Assembly: GCF_013393945.1 (NCBI RefSeq)
Contig: NZ_CP040297.1
Location: 3,690,001 to 3,754,000 of the forward strand
DNA length: 64,000 bases
Direction of reading: 5' to 3'
From: Nostoc sp. TCL26-01
GTDB lineage: Bacteria; Cyanobacteriota; Cyanobacteriia; Cyanobacteriales; Nostocaceae
In this document: piece by piece, positions 28,901 through 36,860 of the stretch
How the letters are laid out: every line of letters begins with the position of its first letter
Numbering within the stretch: position 1 is the stretch's first letter
The notes under the pieces: model-generated
Told to the model about the DNA's origin: nothing
The model's input: the letters and a program-made list of their open reading frames with translations, nothing else
Database searches by the model: none
Made by a program: the position numbers and the translations under genes

Positions 28901-29635
28901 ACAGGTATTAACGATCGCCTATTTGGTGGTGATGGTGATGATACTATTATCGACCCAGATGGCATCCTGGGCGCTCATGGTGGATCTGGCAATGACATCA
29001 TCACTGTCACTTTTGCTGCCACTTGGGATAATAACACCAATCCCAATGACGCACCCCGTTCTGATGGCAAAATTACTGGTGGTTACGGTGATGACACAAT
29101 TACTGTCACCATAAATAATTCACGCTTCTTTATCAATCTCAAGGGCGATGAACCTGCAAGCAACGACCCTCGTGATGGTAATGATGTCATCACTTTCCAG
29201 GGTAGCTACGCCAACTCCGTAGTTGACTTGGGCGGAGGTAATGACACCTTCAACGGCGGAGTAGGTTTTGATGATGTTTCCGGCGGTAATGGTAATGATA
29301 CTTTACTCGGTGGAGACGGTAACGACAGATTGGTAGGTGGTAGTGGAGACGATACTCTTAATGGTGGTGCTGGTAGTAATAGCTTAACAGGTGGTAGTGG
29401 TAGCGATCGCTTTATCCTCTCGAATCCAGGCACTAGTACTATTAGTGATTTTACTGACGGCATAGACTTCTTGAGCTTATCCGGTCTATCTTTTGGACAA
29501 CTGACAATTGCTCAAGGCACAGGTACTAACCTCAATAATACCCTGATTAGTTTGCAAAACGGCAGCAATACTCAGTTGTTAGCAATTTTACAAAATACCC
29601 AGTCCAGCAATATCACGTCTGCCGATTTTATCTAA
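26000..29635 (+). CDS. ExeM/NucH-family extracellular nuclease with Calx-beta and RTX repeats
   Basis: 1211 residues. Start ATG 26000, six bases after AGAGG; the frame is open from TTG 25994. Domains in order: a N-terminal beta domain (1-205); Calx-beta (about 215-325, ATVTITDND); an OB/ExeM-like domain (about 335-600); an endonuclease/exonuclease/phosphatase domain (about 620-925) with catalytic motifs TFNVENL, ISLEEIQDN, VIGNHFNSKGG, VVAGDFNDFQ and VSDHDP; RTX repeats (GGSGNDTINGG, GGDGDDTI, GGNGNDTLLGG, GGSGDDTLNGG); a C-terminal SDFTDGIDFLSLSGL block. There is no signal peptide; the RTX tail suggests type I secretion. Predicted secreted, calcium-dependent DNase for phosphate or DNA scavenging. 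No transporter gene is nearby. Confidence 0.93.
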   Translation: MPAVNLGNPYSQNFDTLANTGTGNTWTDDSTITGWYSSRVTYNAGTGSNNAGALYSFGSTSATDRALGGVASNGTGTILWGVRFVNNTANTVTSLDISYIGEQWRTGGVSNSTTPSEEQKLDFGYQVGATSLTSGNWNDFDNLDFTSPIFNTISPSALDGNLAANRTVLSSTVSGLNIAPGQEIWLRWSDMNDANNDHGLGIDDLSVTASFASGGNPTPTVTIQAIDAEASETDNNPGILRISRTGDTTTDLTVNYAIATGAGQADNTDYTPSLTGTAVILANQSFVDITVTPVDDTLVEGNETVTLNLIDGSNYDLGSGNTATVTITDNDTAPVPVVRIHDIQGASHISPLVGQTVTNVAGIVTAILATGSSRGFYLQDPNPDNNDATSEGIFVFLGNSSIANPTVGQSVQVTGRVDEFRPGNDNENLTITQINTTIGGGAVSAIASLGTITPTIIGAGGRTPPTQIINNDFTTTSNVETGGDFDPAVEGIDFYESLEGTLVEIPNPVAVSPTNNFGEIWVLSNSGTGATGLNARGSILINPDDFNPERIQIDDTLTPGSPSPSVDVGAQLNNVTGVISYSFDNYEVLATSPTTVATPSTLQKEVTNLTSTDADKLTVATFNVENLDPNDGSAKFSALADRIVNNLRSPDIISLEEIQDNNGPTNNGVVDANVTFETLIATIAAAGGPTYEYRQINPQNNQDGGEPGGNIRVGFLFNPNRVSFVDVAGGGTTVDTTVTNVNGSPQLSSSPGRIVDTDLSNGDAFTSSRKPLVGEFLFNGNRVFVIGNHFNSKGGDQPLFGRFQPPTLSSEVQRLQQAEEVKNFVAEILTIDPNANVVVAGDFNDFQFSAPLAVLESGGLNNLINTLPASERYTYNFQGNAQVLDHILVSNNLSTKAEFDVVHVNAEFSDQVSDHDPSVSRFYLPIIINGTANADNLVGTSRNELINALAGDDFVAGGSGNDTINGGTGINDRLFGGDGDDTIIDPDGILGAHGGSGNDIITVTFAATWDNNTNPNDAPRSDGKITGGYGDDTITVTINNSRFFINLKGDEPASNDPRDGNDVITFQGSYANSVVDLGGGNDTFNGGVGFDDVSGGNGNDTLLGGDGNDRLVGGSGDDTLNGGAGSNSLTGGSGSDRFILSNPGTSTISDFTDGIDFLSLSGLSFGQLTIAQGTGTNLNNTLISLQNGSNTQLLAILQNTQSSNITSADFI

Positions 29636-29665
29636 TGTCAGTTAAGGCTAAAAACTACAACTGGT

Positions 29666-29740
29666 GTAGGTTGGGTTGAAGAATGAAACCCAACGGTATC
29701 AAGACTTTGTTGGGTTTCGCTGTCGCTCAACCCAACCTAC
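29666..29740. repeat. MITE-like inverted repeat after the nuclease gene
   Basis: GTAGGTTGGGTTGA (29666-29679) and TCAACCCAACCTAC (29727-29740) form perfect 14-base arms; internal AAACCCAAC / GTTGGGTTT also pair. A partial copy (GTAGGTTGGGTGGAGGC) is at 34866-34897. It could also end transcription of the nuclease gene. Confidence 0.7.
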
Positions 29741-29794
29741 TTTTCTAATGTCAGACCACTAACAAATCAGTCGAATAATCTGATGTGAAAAACA

Positions 29795-29824
29795 GTAGAG
29801 ACGTTGCAATGCAACGTCTCTACA
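29795..29824. repeat. Palindromic repeat GAGACGTTGCAATGCAACGTCTC
   Basis: Near-perfect palindrome, same family as 9783-9802, 53158-53185 (degenerate) and 61899-61927. Confidence 0.8.
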
Positions 29825-29898
29825 TAATTTATATGTATCATGAGTGAGAGAGTGCTGAGTAAGGGAGTGAGGGAGTACTGAGTTCTGACCAATGACTC

Positions 29899-30010
29899 TT
29901 GCCTATTGCCTATTGCCTATTGCCTATTGCCTATTGCCTATTGCCTATTGCCTATTGCCTATTGCCTATTGCCTATTGCCTATTGCCTATTGCCTATTGC
30001 CTATTGCCTA
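29899..30010. repeat. Sixteen tandem TTGCCTA units
   Basis: Exactly 112 bases with period seven and no mismatch, TTGCCTA 16 times. It lies 110 bases upstream of the small membrane protein gene. Such tracts are prone to change in copy number. Confidence 0.95.
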
Positions 30011-30075
30011 ATAACTATTTCCTCCGTCATACTAAATGTTCAAACTAGGGGTGGATGTAGATGATACACTTTTTT

Positions 30076-30081
30076 TATACT
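30076..30081 (+). promoter_or_regulatory. -10-like TATACT of the small membrane protein gene
   Basis: TATACT 40 bases before the ATG at 30121, with a ribosome site AGGA at 30107-30110. No convincing -35. Confidence 0.35.
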
Positions 30082-30120
30082 GTTTTAAGAAGTGTTGCGT
30101 AAATTTAGGAAGATATACTC

Positions 30121-30348
30121 ATGCTTATATTGATGCAGGCAGCAGATGCAGTAGCAACAGGAGGGAATCATTTTCCCACAGCTTTTACATTGGTTTATGT
30201 AGTTGGTTTCGTTGCGGCTGTAACCATTGGTTCGATTGCTTGGTACAACTCTAAACGTCCTGCTGGTTGGGAAAGTAAAGAGCGTCCAGATTTTATACCC
30301 AAAGTAGAAAAAGAAGAAACTCCGGGTCTGGGTGAACCGAAGTCATAA
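30121..30348 (+). CDS. Small single-helix thylakoid-type membrane protein, Psb35-like
   Basis: 75 residues: a transmembrane segment at about 20-42 (TAFTLVYVVGFVAAVTIGSIAWY) and a charged C-terminal tail ending KEETPGLGEPKS. The pattern YNSKRPAGWESKERPDFIP is found in cyanobacterial proteins called Psb35-related, linked to photosystem II assembly. I recognise the family from memory only; function is not proven by this sequence. Start ATG 30121 with AGGA 10 bases upstream; ATG 30133 is an alternative. Monocistronic, between the TTGCCTA tract and a heptamer tract. Confidence 0.6.
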   Translation: MLILMQAADAVATGGNHFPTAFTLVYVVGFVAAVTIGSIAWYNSKRPAGWESKERPDFIPKVEKEETPGLGEPKS

Positions 30349-30423
30349 AATAGTCATTAGTCATTAGTCATTGGTCATTAGTCATTTATCTAGACTGTGG
30401 ACTATGGACTTTTGACTATAATT

Positions 30424-30846
30424 TTAGTTTTGAACTTCTACCCAACGCCGATAGAGTTGTTGAATTTGTTTAAGCAGTGTAGTGTGAGCCGCTTGGTTAT
30501 TTTCATTTGGCTTGGCTATGTCCTGTAATTCTGTCAGGAGTTTAGCTTCTTCGATCGCTACTTCACCATCACTGTAGATTAAGCCACTAATGGCTTCAAT
30601 AAGACTTTCACAGTCTGCTAAACTAGGGCGATCGCCTAGATACTCTTTTAACCATGCGTAGCATTCGTTAGGTTGTACGGCTACTAACTCGTACAGCCAA
30701 GGCTTAATCTCTGGATCAGTAGCCAAACCTTTAGCTTGAGCTATCTCGCGCAGATATTGCCGTTCTTCAGGTTGGATTCTGCCATCAATCCAAGCGGCTC
30801 CTATCAGGATTTTAACTAAGTTTTTCACATTTGAATCGGTGACCAT
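30424..30846 (-). CDS. TerB-like (tellurite-resistance-like) helical protein
   Basis: 140 residues, all helical: LIGAAWIDGRIQPEERQYLREIAQAKG near the N-terminus and LIYSDGEVAIEEAKLLTEL later. The D-G-x-x-x-x-E-E pattern, repeated twice, is the metal-site-like motif of the TerB/DjlA superfamily. The role in cyanobacteria is unknown; no ter operon is near. ATG 30846. Confidence 0.78.
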   Translation of the reverse strand: MVTDSNVKNLVKILIGAAWIDGRIQPEERQYLREIAQAKGLATDPEIKPWLYELVAVQPNECYAWLKEYLGDRPSLADCESLIEAISGLIYSDGEVAIEEAKLLTELQDIAKPNENNQAAHTTLLKQIQQLYRRWVEVQN

Positions 30847-31069
30847 TGCTGCCTCCTCTGAGAGATTCAGGCTTCCTTAAATGACAATTCAGAAGTCAGA
30901 GTGAATACTATCAAGCTGACGGATGAACCAGCAGTAAACACCTCACCGACAAATGGCGTAAGACAATCAACAAGAACTCTGTGAACAATCCTATGCCTGT
31001 CAGATAGAGTCATCATGGATTCTGGATTCTGACTTCTGTCTCATCAAATCGTACTATCCCTGATCGTAA
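30847..31069. other. Gap between TerB-like and rsmB genes
   Basis: Contains parts of the dispersed GATTCTGGATTCTGACTTC element near 31017-31040; nothing else. Confidence 0.5.
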
Positions 31070-32419
31070 TCACCCGGAATCATTGGTTTTTCTTAAGCGC
31101 ACCATAAAAAAGCCATCCATGTCCTGATTCTGAGGCCAGACCTTAAGCCAACCCTGGGGCGTAGTATAAGTAAAATAGGGTGAATCTGTCCCAGGCGGCT
31201 CAATTTGCCAGTCAGAATGCTGAGATAAAAATTCTGTCACGATATCTTCATTTTCTGCTGAGTGCAGGGTACAAGTGGCATAAACTAGAACCCCACCATC
31301 TTTGACAAATTTTGATGTATGTGCTAAGAGTTCCTGTTGTAATACCGATAGTTGCTGGACTGATGCTGGTGTTTGTCGCCAGCGTGCATCTGCATGACGG
31401 TGCAGAGTGCCTAACCCAGAACACGGGGCATCTAGTAAAACACGGTCAGCAGTATGATTAAACTGTGGTAAATTGCGGCTGTCGCCTGTGCAAATTTGAA
31501 TTGAGTGTAAATTTAAACGTTGGGCATTTTCTTTCAGTTTACGCAAACGGGAGGGAGTGCGATCGCTAGCCCAAACTTTACCCTGATCTTTGATTAACTC
31601 AGCAATATGTGTTGTTTTTCCCCCAGGCGCAGCACAAGCATCAATTATCACCTCACCGGGTTGGGGGTCAAGCAAATGACTGACTAACTGAGCGCTAGCA
31701 TCTTGCACAACCCACCAACCTTGACTAAAACCGGGAAGATTTTGAATTGCGCCAGTATTGCCAATTAATCGTAAAGCTTGGGGTAGGTGAGGAATTCGCC
31801 TAGCTAAAATCCCCTCCGCCTGTAAAGCTGTTTCCACCTCTTCTATAGAAGTCCGCAGAGGATTGATTCTCAAGTCGATAGTCGGTGTTTGGTTCATCCA
31901 CTCACACAGTTTTTCCGTTTCCCCCAAACCCAACTGTTCTAACCATACCTCCACAATCCAATTAGGGAAACTGTGTAAAATTCCCAACCGTTCCACCGGA
32001 TTTTCTGGTAATTGCAGAGGGTCTAGTGATGCTTCAGCCAAACGAATATACTGACGCAATAAACCATTGACAAAACCTGTCAATCCAGCAAAACCATTCT
32101 CCTTGGCTAATTCTACAGTAGTATTTACCGCCGCCGAAGCCGGGATACGCTCTTGATACCGTAGTTGATATAAACCCAAATGTAAGATGGTGCGGAGTTC
32201 ACTTGGTTGTTGATGAGATTTTTTTGTCGCCAGTTGGTCAATGAGCGAGTCAAGGGTACGCTGTCTGCGAACACTACCATAAACTAAATCTGTGACTAAA
32301 CGGCGATCGACACCTGAGAGATTAACTTTTTGTAAAACTCTGTCTAAAGCAACATCAGCATAAGCACCCTTGTGAACATCTTTTAAGGCTATCAAAGCTA
32401 TTTGACGGGGATTTGTCAT
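31070..32419 (-). CDS. rsmB: 16S rRNA (cytosine-967 C5) methyltransferase
   Basis: 449 residues from ATG 32419 (MTNPRQIAL), preferred to the open extension to 32467. N-terminal NusB-like domain (about 1-150: KSHQQPSELRTILHLGLYQL). The C-terminal methyltransferase has the SAM motif DACAAPGGKTTHIAEL, CTGDSRNLPQF, the motif IV DAPCSGLGTLHRH, and the catalytic-cysteine motif VYATCTLHSAENEDIV. Modifies the small-subunit ribosomal RNA. In the same direction as the invertase, with a hairpin in between. Confidence 0.93.
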   Translation of the reverse strand: MTNPRQIALIALKDVHKGAYADVALDRVLQKVNLSGVDRRLVTDLVYGSVRRQRTLDSLIDQLATKKSHQQPSELRTILHLGLYQLRYQERIPASAAVNTTVELAKENGFAGLTGFVNGLLRQYIRLAEASLDPLQLPENPVERLGILHSFPNWIVEVWLEQLGLGETEKLCEWMNQTPTIDLRINPLRTSIEEVETALQAEGILARRIPHLPQALRLIGNTGAIQNLPGFSQGWWVVQDASAQLVSHLLDPQPGEVIIDACAAPGGKTTHIAELIKDQGKVWASDRTPSRLRKLKENAQRLNLHSIQICTGDSRNLPQFNHTADRVLLDAPCSGLGTLHRHADARWRQTPASVQQLSVLQQELLAHTSKFVKDGGVLVYATCTLHSAENEDIVTEFLSQHSDWQIEPPGTDSPYFTYTTPQGWLKVWPQNQDMDGFFMVRLRKTNDSG

Positions 32420-32586
32420 GAGCAATTTAAAATTCGGAAAATCTATCAACTCTGAATTAAATAACAAAAATTAATCAGAGGTTTCAGGGTTGAGCGTTGC
32501 CAAAACCCGTTTTATCAACGATTATACCTGCCTACTTAATACCAATGAAAACATATTAAATTGTACTAAATACTTCATGAGAGACA

Positions 32587-32619
32587 AGATCCCCGACTTC
32601 TTTTAGAAGTCGGGGATCT
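32587..32619. terminator. 14-bp perfect hairpin between rsmB and the invertase gene
   Basis: AGATCCCCGACTTC, five-base loop, GAAGTCGGGGATCT. It lies downstream of the invertase stop (32637) and upstream of rsmB on the minus strand. A weaker relative is at 42212-42244, so this is also a dispersed element. Termination is inference; no T run. Confidence 0.55.
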
Positions 32620-32636
32620 AAAACTTGCTTAAAAAC

Positions 32637-34088
32637 TTATAGAGACATGGAAGCATCTACACTGCTAATTTCAAACTCACACGCTCTAGAAACTAATTCA
32701 GGTGGTAATCTATCAAAGCTAACTAATGACAAATGATCGGGATTCTTCAACAATTCACTAGCTAACAAGAAGCCAGCAATTGTCCAGGTTTGATATTTTC
32801 TGGCTTGCTTACCAATTAGTCGCCCTTTTTTACCATCATAATATTCTGGCCATTCATCTTCCATCAGGCGTGTTTGGGCAATTTCAATCGCTTTACCTGC
32901 GAGATAAGGTTTACCAGCTTTGACAGCAGATGCTGCTAACATCCACATTAAGACTGGCCAGCTGCCAGCATTATGATAAGACCAAGGAATGTTTTTGGGG
33001 TCACATCCGGTAACAATTCTATATTCATCATCTTCTAAAGCTGGGTAACAAATTTTCATGGGCATATCTCCCACTAAATCTTCCCATCTATCTTCGATCA
33101 GATTCATAATTGCTTGTGACTGACTTTCTGTAGCCAAATCAGAAACGATCGCCATCAAATTACCTAGGGCAAAAAATCGCGTATCTAATTGTGATGGTCC
33201 CACATTACCTGCTAAATAGCCACCTTTTTTTGGCAACCATTTATCTAATTCATAATAGGGAATTGAGTCTACATAGATATTAAAAAGATTCACCGCCGTT
33301 TTGCCATACTCTTCACTTTTGAATCGATAAATGGCATTCAAGCGATTAATATCTATCCAATAATGTTGACGAATATGAGCGCACAAAAGTGGTAGGCGAT
33401 TATCAATTGCTTCGACAACATCTTGATTACCTTGGCAAATTAACATCTCACGCGCCGCCCGTAACGCGGAATAAAATAGAACTTGCAGTTCTAGTGGATG
33501 TCCATAAATACCCAAACGACGATCTATCATACAAGCGCCATCGGGAACTAACAGCGTTGGGTACATATCAAAGCGATTTGCCAAGCAGATTTCCATAATT
33601 AGCTTGATTCCTGTTTGGAATTCAGGTTGATAAGCTAAGGAAAAATCTTTAGTGGCTACTACATAAGCACGCAACAATATGATCCACCACAGACAAGAAT
33701 CTACTGGTGTAACTCTGGCGATCGCGTGTTCACCAAAATCTGCTTCTAAATACTCTTCACCATTGACAGAAACGACTTTAAAGCTAGCTGGGATTAATCC
33801 GCGTCCGGGTTTATAAGCATCTAATTGTCTGTCTTTGGGTTGTAGTTTTAATGTTTCTTCCAGAAAGTTGCGGACAATATCTGTTTTACCTTTAATTAGA
33901 AACATCAAAGCGGAAGAAACAAAATCCCTGACAAAACATTGGTCATAATTTAGTGCTTCTACAGATACATCAACGGCAGCAACTGTGCCAACTGGGCGAC
34001 CTTTATAATATAAAATTGAACTTTCTAATGCCTTCCATGCCGATTCTTCTATATTTTCATTTGTTAGCATTTCGTTTATTTTCTGCAT
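32637..34088 (-). CDS. Alkaline/neutral invertase, GH100
   Basis: 483 residues. Hydrolyses sucrose to glucose and fructose in the cytoplasm. GH100 marks: [25 protein letters not shown] (catalytic aspartate region), [73 protein letters not shown], and [23 protein letters not shown]. All segments are uninterrupted. Two such genes exist in Anabaena (Inv-A, Inv-B), but I cannot say which this is. ATG 34088; ATG 34070 is a shorter start. Confidence 0.93.
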   Translation of the reverse strand: MQKINEMLTNENIEESAWKALESSILYYKGRPVGTVAAVDVSVEALNYDQCFVRDFVSSALMFLIKGKTDIVRNFLEETLKLQPKDRQLDAYKPGRGLIPASFKVVSVNGEEYLEADFGEHAIARVTPVDSCLWWIILLRAYVVATKDFSLAYQPEFQTGIKLIMEICLANRFDMYPTLLVPDGACMIDRRLGIYGHPLELQVLFYSALRAAREMLICQGNQDVVEAIDNRLPLLCAHIRQHYWIDINRLNAIYRFKSEEYGKTAVNLFNIYVDSIPYYELDKWLPKKGGYLAGNVGPSQLDTRFFALGNLMAIVSDLATESQSQAIMNLIEDRWEDLVGDMPMKICYPALEDDEYRIVTGCDPKNIPWSYHNAGSWPVLMWMLAASAVKAGKPYLAGKAIEIAQTRLMEDEWPEYYDGKKGRLIGKQARKYQTWTIAGFLLASELLKNPDHLSLVSFDRLPPELVSRACEFEISSVDASMSL

Positions 34089-34953
34089 CGCCAGATCGAC
34101 TCCATTGGGGTGTAAATTATTGGTAGATGCGCTTTGGTTTGATTATCTCCACTATTTTAAAATAGCTAAGATAAGATTTGAACAGTAACAATTCATTAGG
34201 AATAACAGTCTACAGTCTTTTTTGCAGATGTTATTTCTCATAAGTTTTACATGAACAATTGATTAGATAATGATTACTTATTTTTTGGTAGTCTACCTTC
34301 AGCAATCAAAATAATTCCTAAAAACAGTCTAATAAGATATATTTTTAGATTATCTGTCACTCCATTTTCATATTTGGAGGTTTGCTTTACCAAACAAAAA
34401 CATATCTTCGGAACTGTTTAAGGTTTGTGTGAAGTCTTTAAGACTTCTCATATCCTTACTGAGTGAGGATTTCGTTTTAAAGACTGATCTTCCCCTATAA
34501 GTTAATAATCTATAACTTTTTGAGGGAATATGCAATACGAGTAATTGCAATCTTTAAAAAGTCAATACTTCTGAAGGATTATATATTCTACACCACTCAA
34601 AGATTAAATGCTGTGATTTAAGAATCCAATTACCCATAACTTCAGCTTGCCAACACCTTCAAACATACTCCAGAGTGGAATAAAAGAATACAAGCAAGAC
34701 TATTAAGTAATTTTTAAAGCGATAAGATTAACTCAATAGTTAAATTTCAAAAATAGTGATTATACTCAAATTAAACCGAGTATTTTTGCTAAATTCGCAA
34801 ATAAGATATGATTAACAGCATTTAAGGCAGATATTTGCTAATTAATCAGTATTAGTAGTATTAGTAGGTTGGGTGGAGGCTTTGCGTAACCCAACATGAT
34901 CTAAGGAACTCAATGTATATCTTGGTGTTGAGTAAAGCTACCGCTACAATCAA
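34089..34953. other. 865-base gap with no supported gene
   Basis: AT-rich; contains a 17-base palindrome GAAGTCTTTAAGACTTC at 34432-34448 and, at 34866-34897, a truncated copy of the GTAGGTTGGGT repeat. A 60-codon open frame at 34368-34550 is not supported. Confidence 0.5.
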
Positions 34954-35112
34954 TTACACAAATTCCAAACAAAGCTCTATTGCCTCTGTAATGCGCTCAA
35001 TGAGTTCATCTAGAGACTTAGCTTGTGTGTGACATCCAGGAAGACTTGAAACCGATGCGACAAAATAACCATCTGCATCACGCTCTATTAAGATGTTGAA
35101 TTCTCTGCTCAT
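34954..35112 (-). CDS. Short HicB-like protein
   Basis: 52 residues, shorter than most gene finders keep. Protein begins MSREFNILIERDADGYFVAS and continues LPGCHTQAKSLDELIERITEAIELCLEFV: the HicB fold signature. ATG 35112, TAA 34954. The start is preceded by a weak ribosome site. It lies 110 bases from a second HicB-like gene and has no HicA partner. A role in ribosome-related regulation is only guessed. Confidence 0.75.
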   Translation of the reverse strand: MSREFNILIERDADGYFVASVSSLPGCHTQAKSLDELIERITEAIELCLEFV

Positions 35113-35221
35113 CTGGAAAATACCATCTTGTAGTGATAATTAATTTTAAGATAGCTAGGTTAAAGGCGATCGCTCTACTAAGTTTTCCAGCTAGCTGTGG
35201 AAATCATAGTAATGAAAAATT

Positions 35222-35404
35222 TCATAATTCTGGAGTAACTTCCCCATGCTCAAGCTTATCTGCTAGCACACGTAAAGCTAATACTTGAACTTTCGTTACT
35301 GCTTCCTCTCTCGTTTCCCCATAAGCCAACACACCGGGGAAATTAATCACTTCAGCGATAAAGCGTCCGTCTGCTTCTTTTTCAATCTCGATTGTCAAGT
35401 TCAT
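35222..35404 (-). CDS. HicB-like protein
   Basis: 60 residues from ATG 35404 (MNLTIEIEKEADGRFIAEV); the frame is open to 35452 but the conserved core begins at this ATG. NFPGVLAYGETREEAVTKVQVLALRVLADKL is the typical HicB middle. No HicA frame is found upstream or downstream. It is separated by only 52 bases from the divergently transcribed bciB gene. Confidence 0.8.
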   Translation of the reverse strand: MNLTIEIEKEADGRFIAEVINFPGVLAYGETREEAVTKVQVLALRVLADKLEHGEVTPEL

Positions 35405-35456
35405 AACGTCTGAAGGTATTGTAATAAAAGACATTCCTTGATAAACAAACATTTAT

Positions 35457-36656
35457 ATGACATCTATTGATTCTCACAAGCATAGAAAAGCTAAAGCCCT
35501 CAAGCCTACCAGTCGTCGCCCTGCAAAAGAACTTTGCAGTGAGTGTGGGCTATGTGATACATACTATATCCACTATGTCAAGGAAGCTTGTGCTTTTATT
35601 AATCAGCAGATAGACACACTGGAAGAACAAACTCATAGGCGATCGCGCAATCTGGATAACCCCGATGAGCTATACTTTGGTGTACATCAAGACATGATCG
35701 CCGCACGGAAACAACAACCCATCGCAGGCGCACAATGGACAGGGATTGTTAGCAGTATTGCCATAGAAATGCTGAATCGTGGCTTAGTTGAAGGCGTTGT
35801 TTGTGTACAGAATACCAAAGAAGACCGCTTTCAACCCATGCCTGTCATTGCTCGGACACCAGAAGAAATACTAGCAGCACGAGTAAATAAACCTACACTA
35901 TCCCCTAATCTTTCCATCTTGGAACAGGTAGAAAAATCGGGCATGAAGCGGTTACTCGTCATTGGTGTAGGTTGTCAAATTCAAGCACTCAGGGCGGTAG
36001 AAAAACAACTTGGTTTAGAAAAACTCTACGTTTTAGGTACACCCTGCGTAGATAACGTCAACCGCGCCGGACTACAAAAATTCTTAAATACCACCAGCCG
36101 ATCGCCTGACACAGTTGTACACTATGAATTCATGCAAGACTTCCGTATCCACTTCAAGCATGAAGATGGCTCAATTGAAAAAGTCCCCTTCTTTGGCTTA
36201 AAAACCAACCAACTCAAGGATGTCTTTGCCCCTTCCTGCATGAGTTGCTTTGATTATGTCAACTCCCTGGCTGATTTAGTTGTCGGTTACATGGGCGCAC
36301 CCTTCGGTTGGCAATGGATTGTTGTCAGAAATGATACAGGCAAAGAAATGCTGGACTTAGTACAAGATCAGTTAGACACTCAACCTGTCATGTCGCAAGG
36401 AAATCGCCAGGAAGCCGTACAACAAGGAATCCCCGCCTATGATAAAGGGGTGACTATCCCCATGTGGGCTGCAAAACTTATGGGTGTAGTGATTGATAAA
36501 ATCGGACCTAAAGGCTTGGAATACGCGCGATTTTCCATTGATTCTCACTTCACACGCAATTATTTGTTTGTCAAACGCAATCACCCAGAGAAATTAGCCG
36601 CACACGTGCCAGAGTTTGCTAAACGTATCGTTGGACAGTACAAATTGCCAGATTAA
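35457..36656 (+). CDS. bciB: F420-type 3,8-divinyl (proto)chlorophyllide 8-vinyl reductase
   Basis: 399 residues, of the F420-hydrogenase beta-subunit family (FrhB); cyanobacterial BciB reduces the 8-vinyl group of the chlorophyll precursor, using ferredoxin. Fe-S cysteines are seen: ELCSECGLCDTYYI and the later VFAPSCMSCFDYVNSLADLVVGYMGAPFGWQW. LVIGVGCQIQALRAV is another family block. The related plant HCAR protein is also homologous, but BciB is expected where no BciA is present. ATG 35457 follows the HicB-like gene divergently. Confidence 0.87.
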   Translation: MTSIDSHKHRKAKALKPTSRRPAKELCSECGLCDTYYIHYVKEACAFINQQIDTLEEQTHRRSRNLDNPDELYFGVHQDMIAARKQQPIAGAQWTGIVSSIAIEMLNRGLVEGVVCVQNTKEDRFQPMPVIARTPEEILAARVNKPTLSPNLSILEQVEKSGMKRLLVIGVGCQIQALRAVEKQLGLEKLYVLGTPCVDNVNRAGLQKFLNTTSRSPDTVVHYEFMQDFRIHFKHEDGSIEKVPFFGLKTNQLKDVFAPSCMSCFDYVNSLADLVVGYMGAPFGWQWIVVRNDTGKEMLDLVQDQLDTQPVMSQGNRQEAVQQGIPAYDKGVTIPMWAAKLMGVVIDKIGPKGLEYARFSIDSHFTRNYLFVKRNHPEKLAAHVPEFAKRIVGQYKLPD

Positions 36657-36671
36657 TCTAGCCCTGTTAAT

Positions 36672-36745
36672 TCTTTGTGCCTCTGTGCCTCTGTGGTGAA
36701 AAGAATTACTTTTTTTAACACAAAGGCACAAAGACACAAAGTTGC
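36672..36745. repeat. Inverted repeat element upstream of the TAXI gene
   Basis: TTTGTGCCTCTGTGCCTCTG and CACAAAGGCACAAAGACACA form facing arms with a T-run loop; a related element is at 38489-38556. They flank the TAXI gene. Confidence 0.75.
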
Positions 36746-36860
36746 GAATTCGAGCTTACTTAAAACTTAACTCATTGATAATCTTTAGTTAAATTTCACT
36801 TACTAAATATTTAATATGTGTGAGTGTAAAAAACCTGATTAAGCTAAATAATTTGCACAT

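Noticed and set aside
29206..29463. 85-codon frame opposite the RTX repeats
   Set aside because: Proline/leucine-rich shadow of GG-rich repeats.
29899..30010. CRISPR array
   Set aside because: Period is seven bases without spacers; a simple tandem repeat.
34368..34550. 60-codon minus-strand open frame upstream of the invertase gene
   Set aside because: Atypical composition and no recognised motif; covers a 17-base palindrome.
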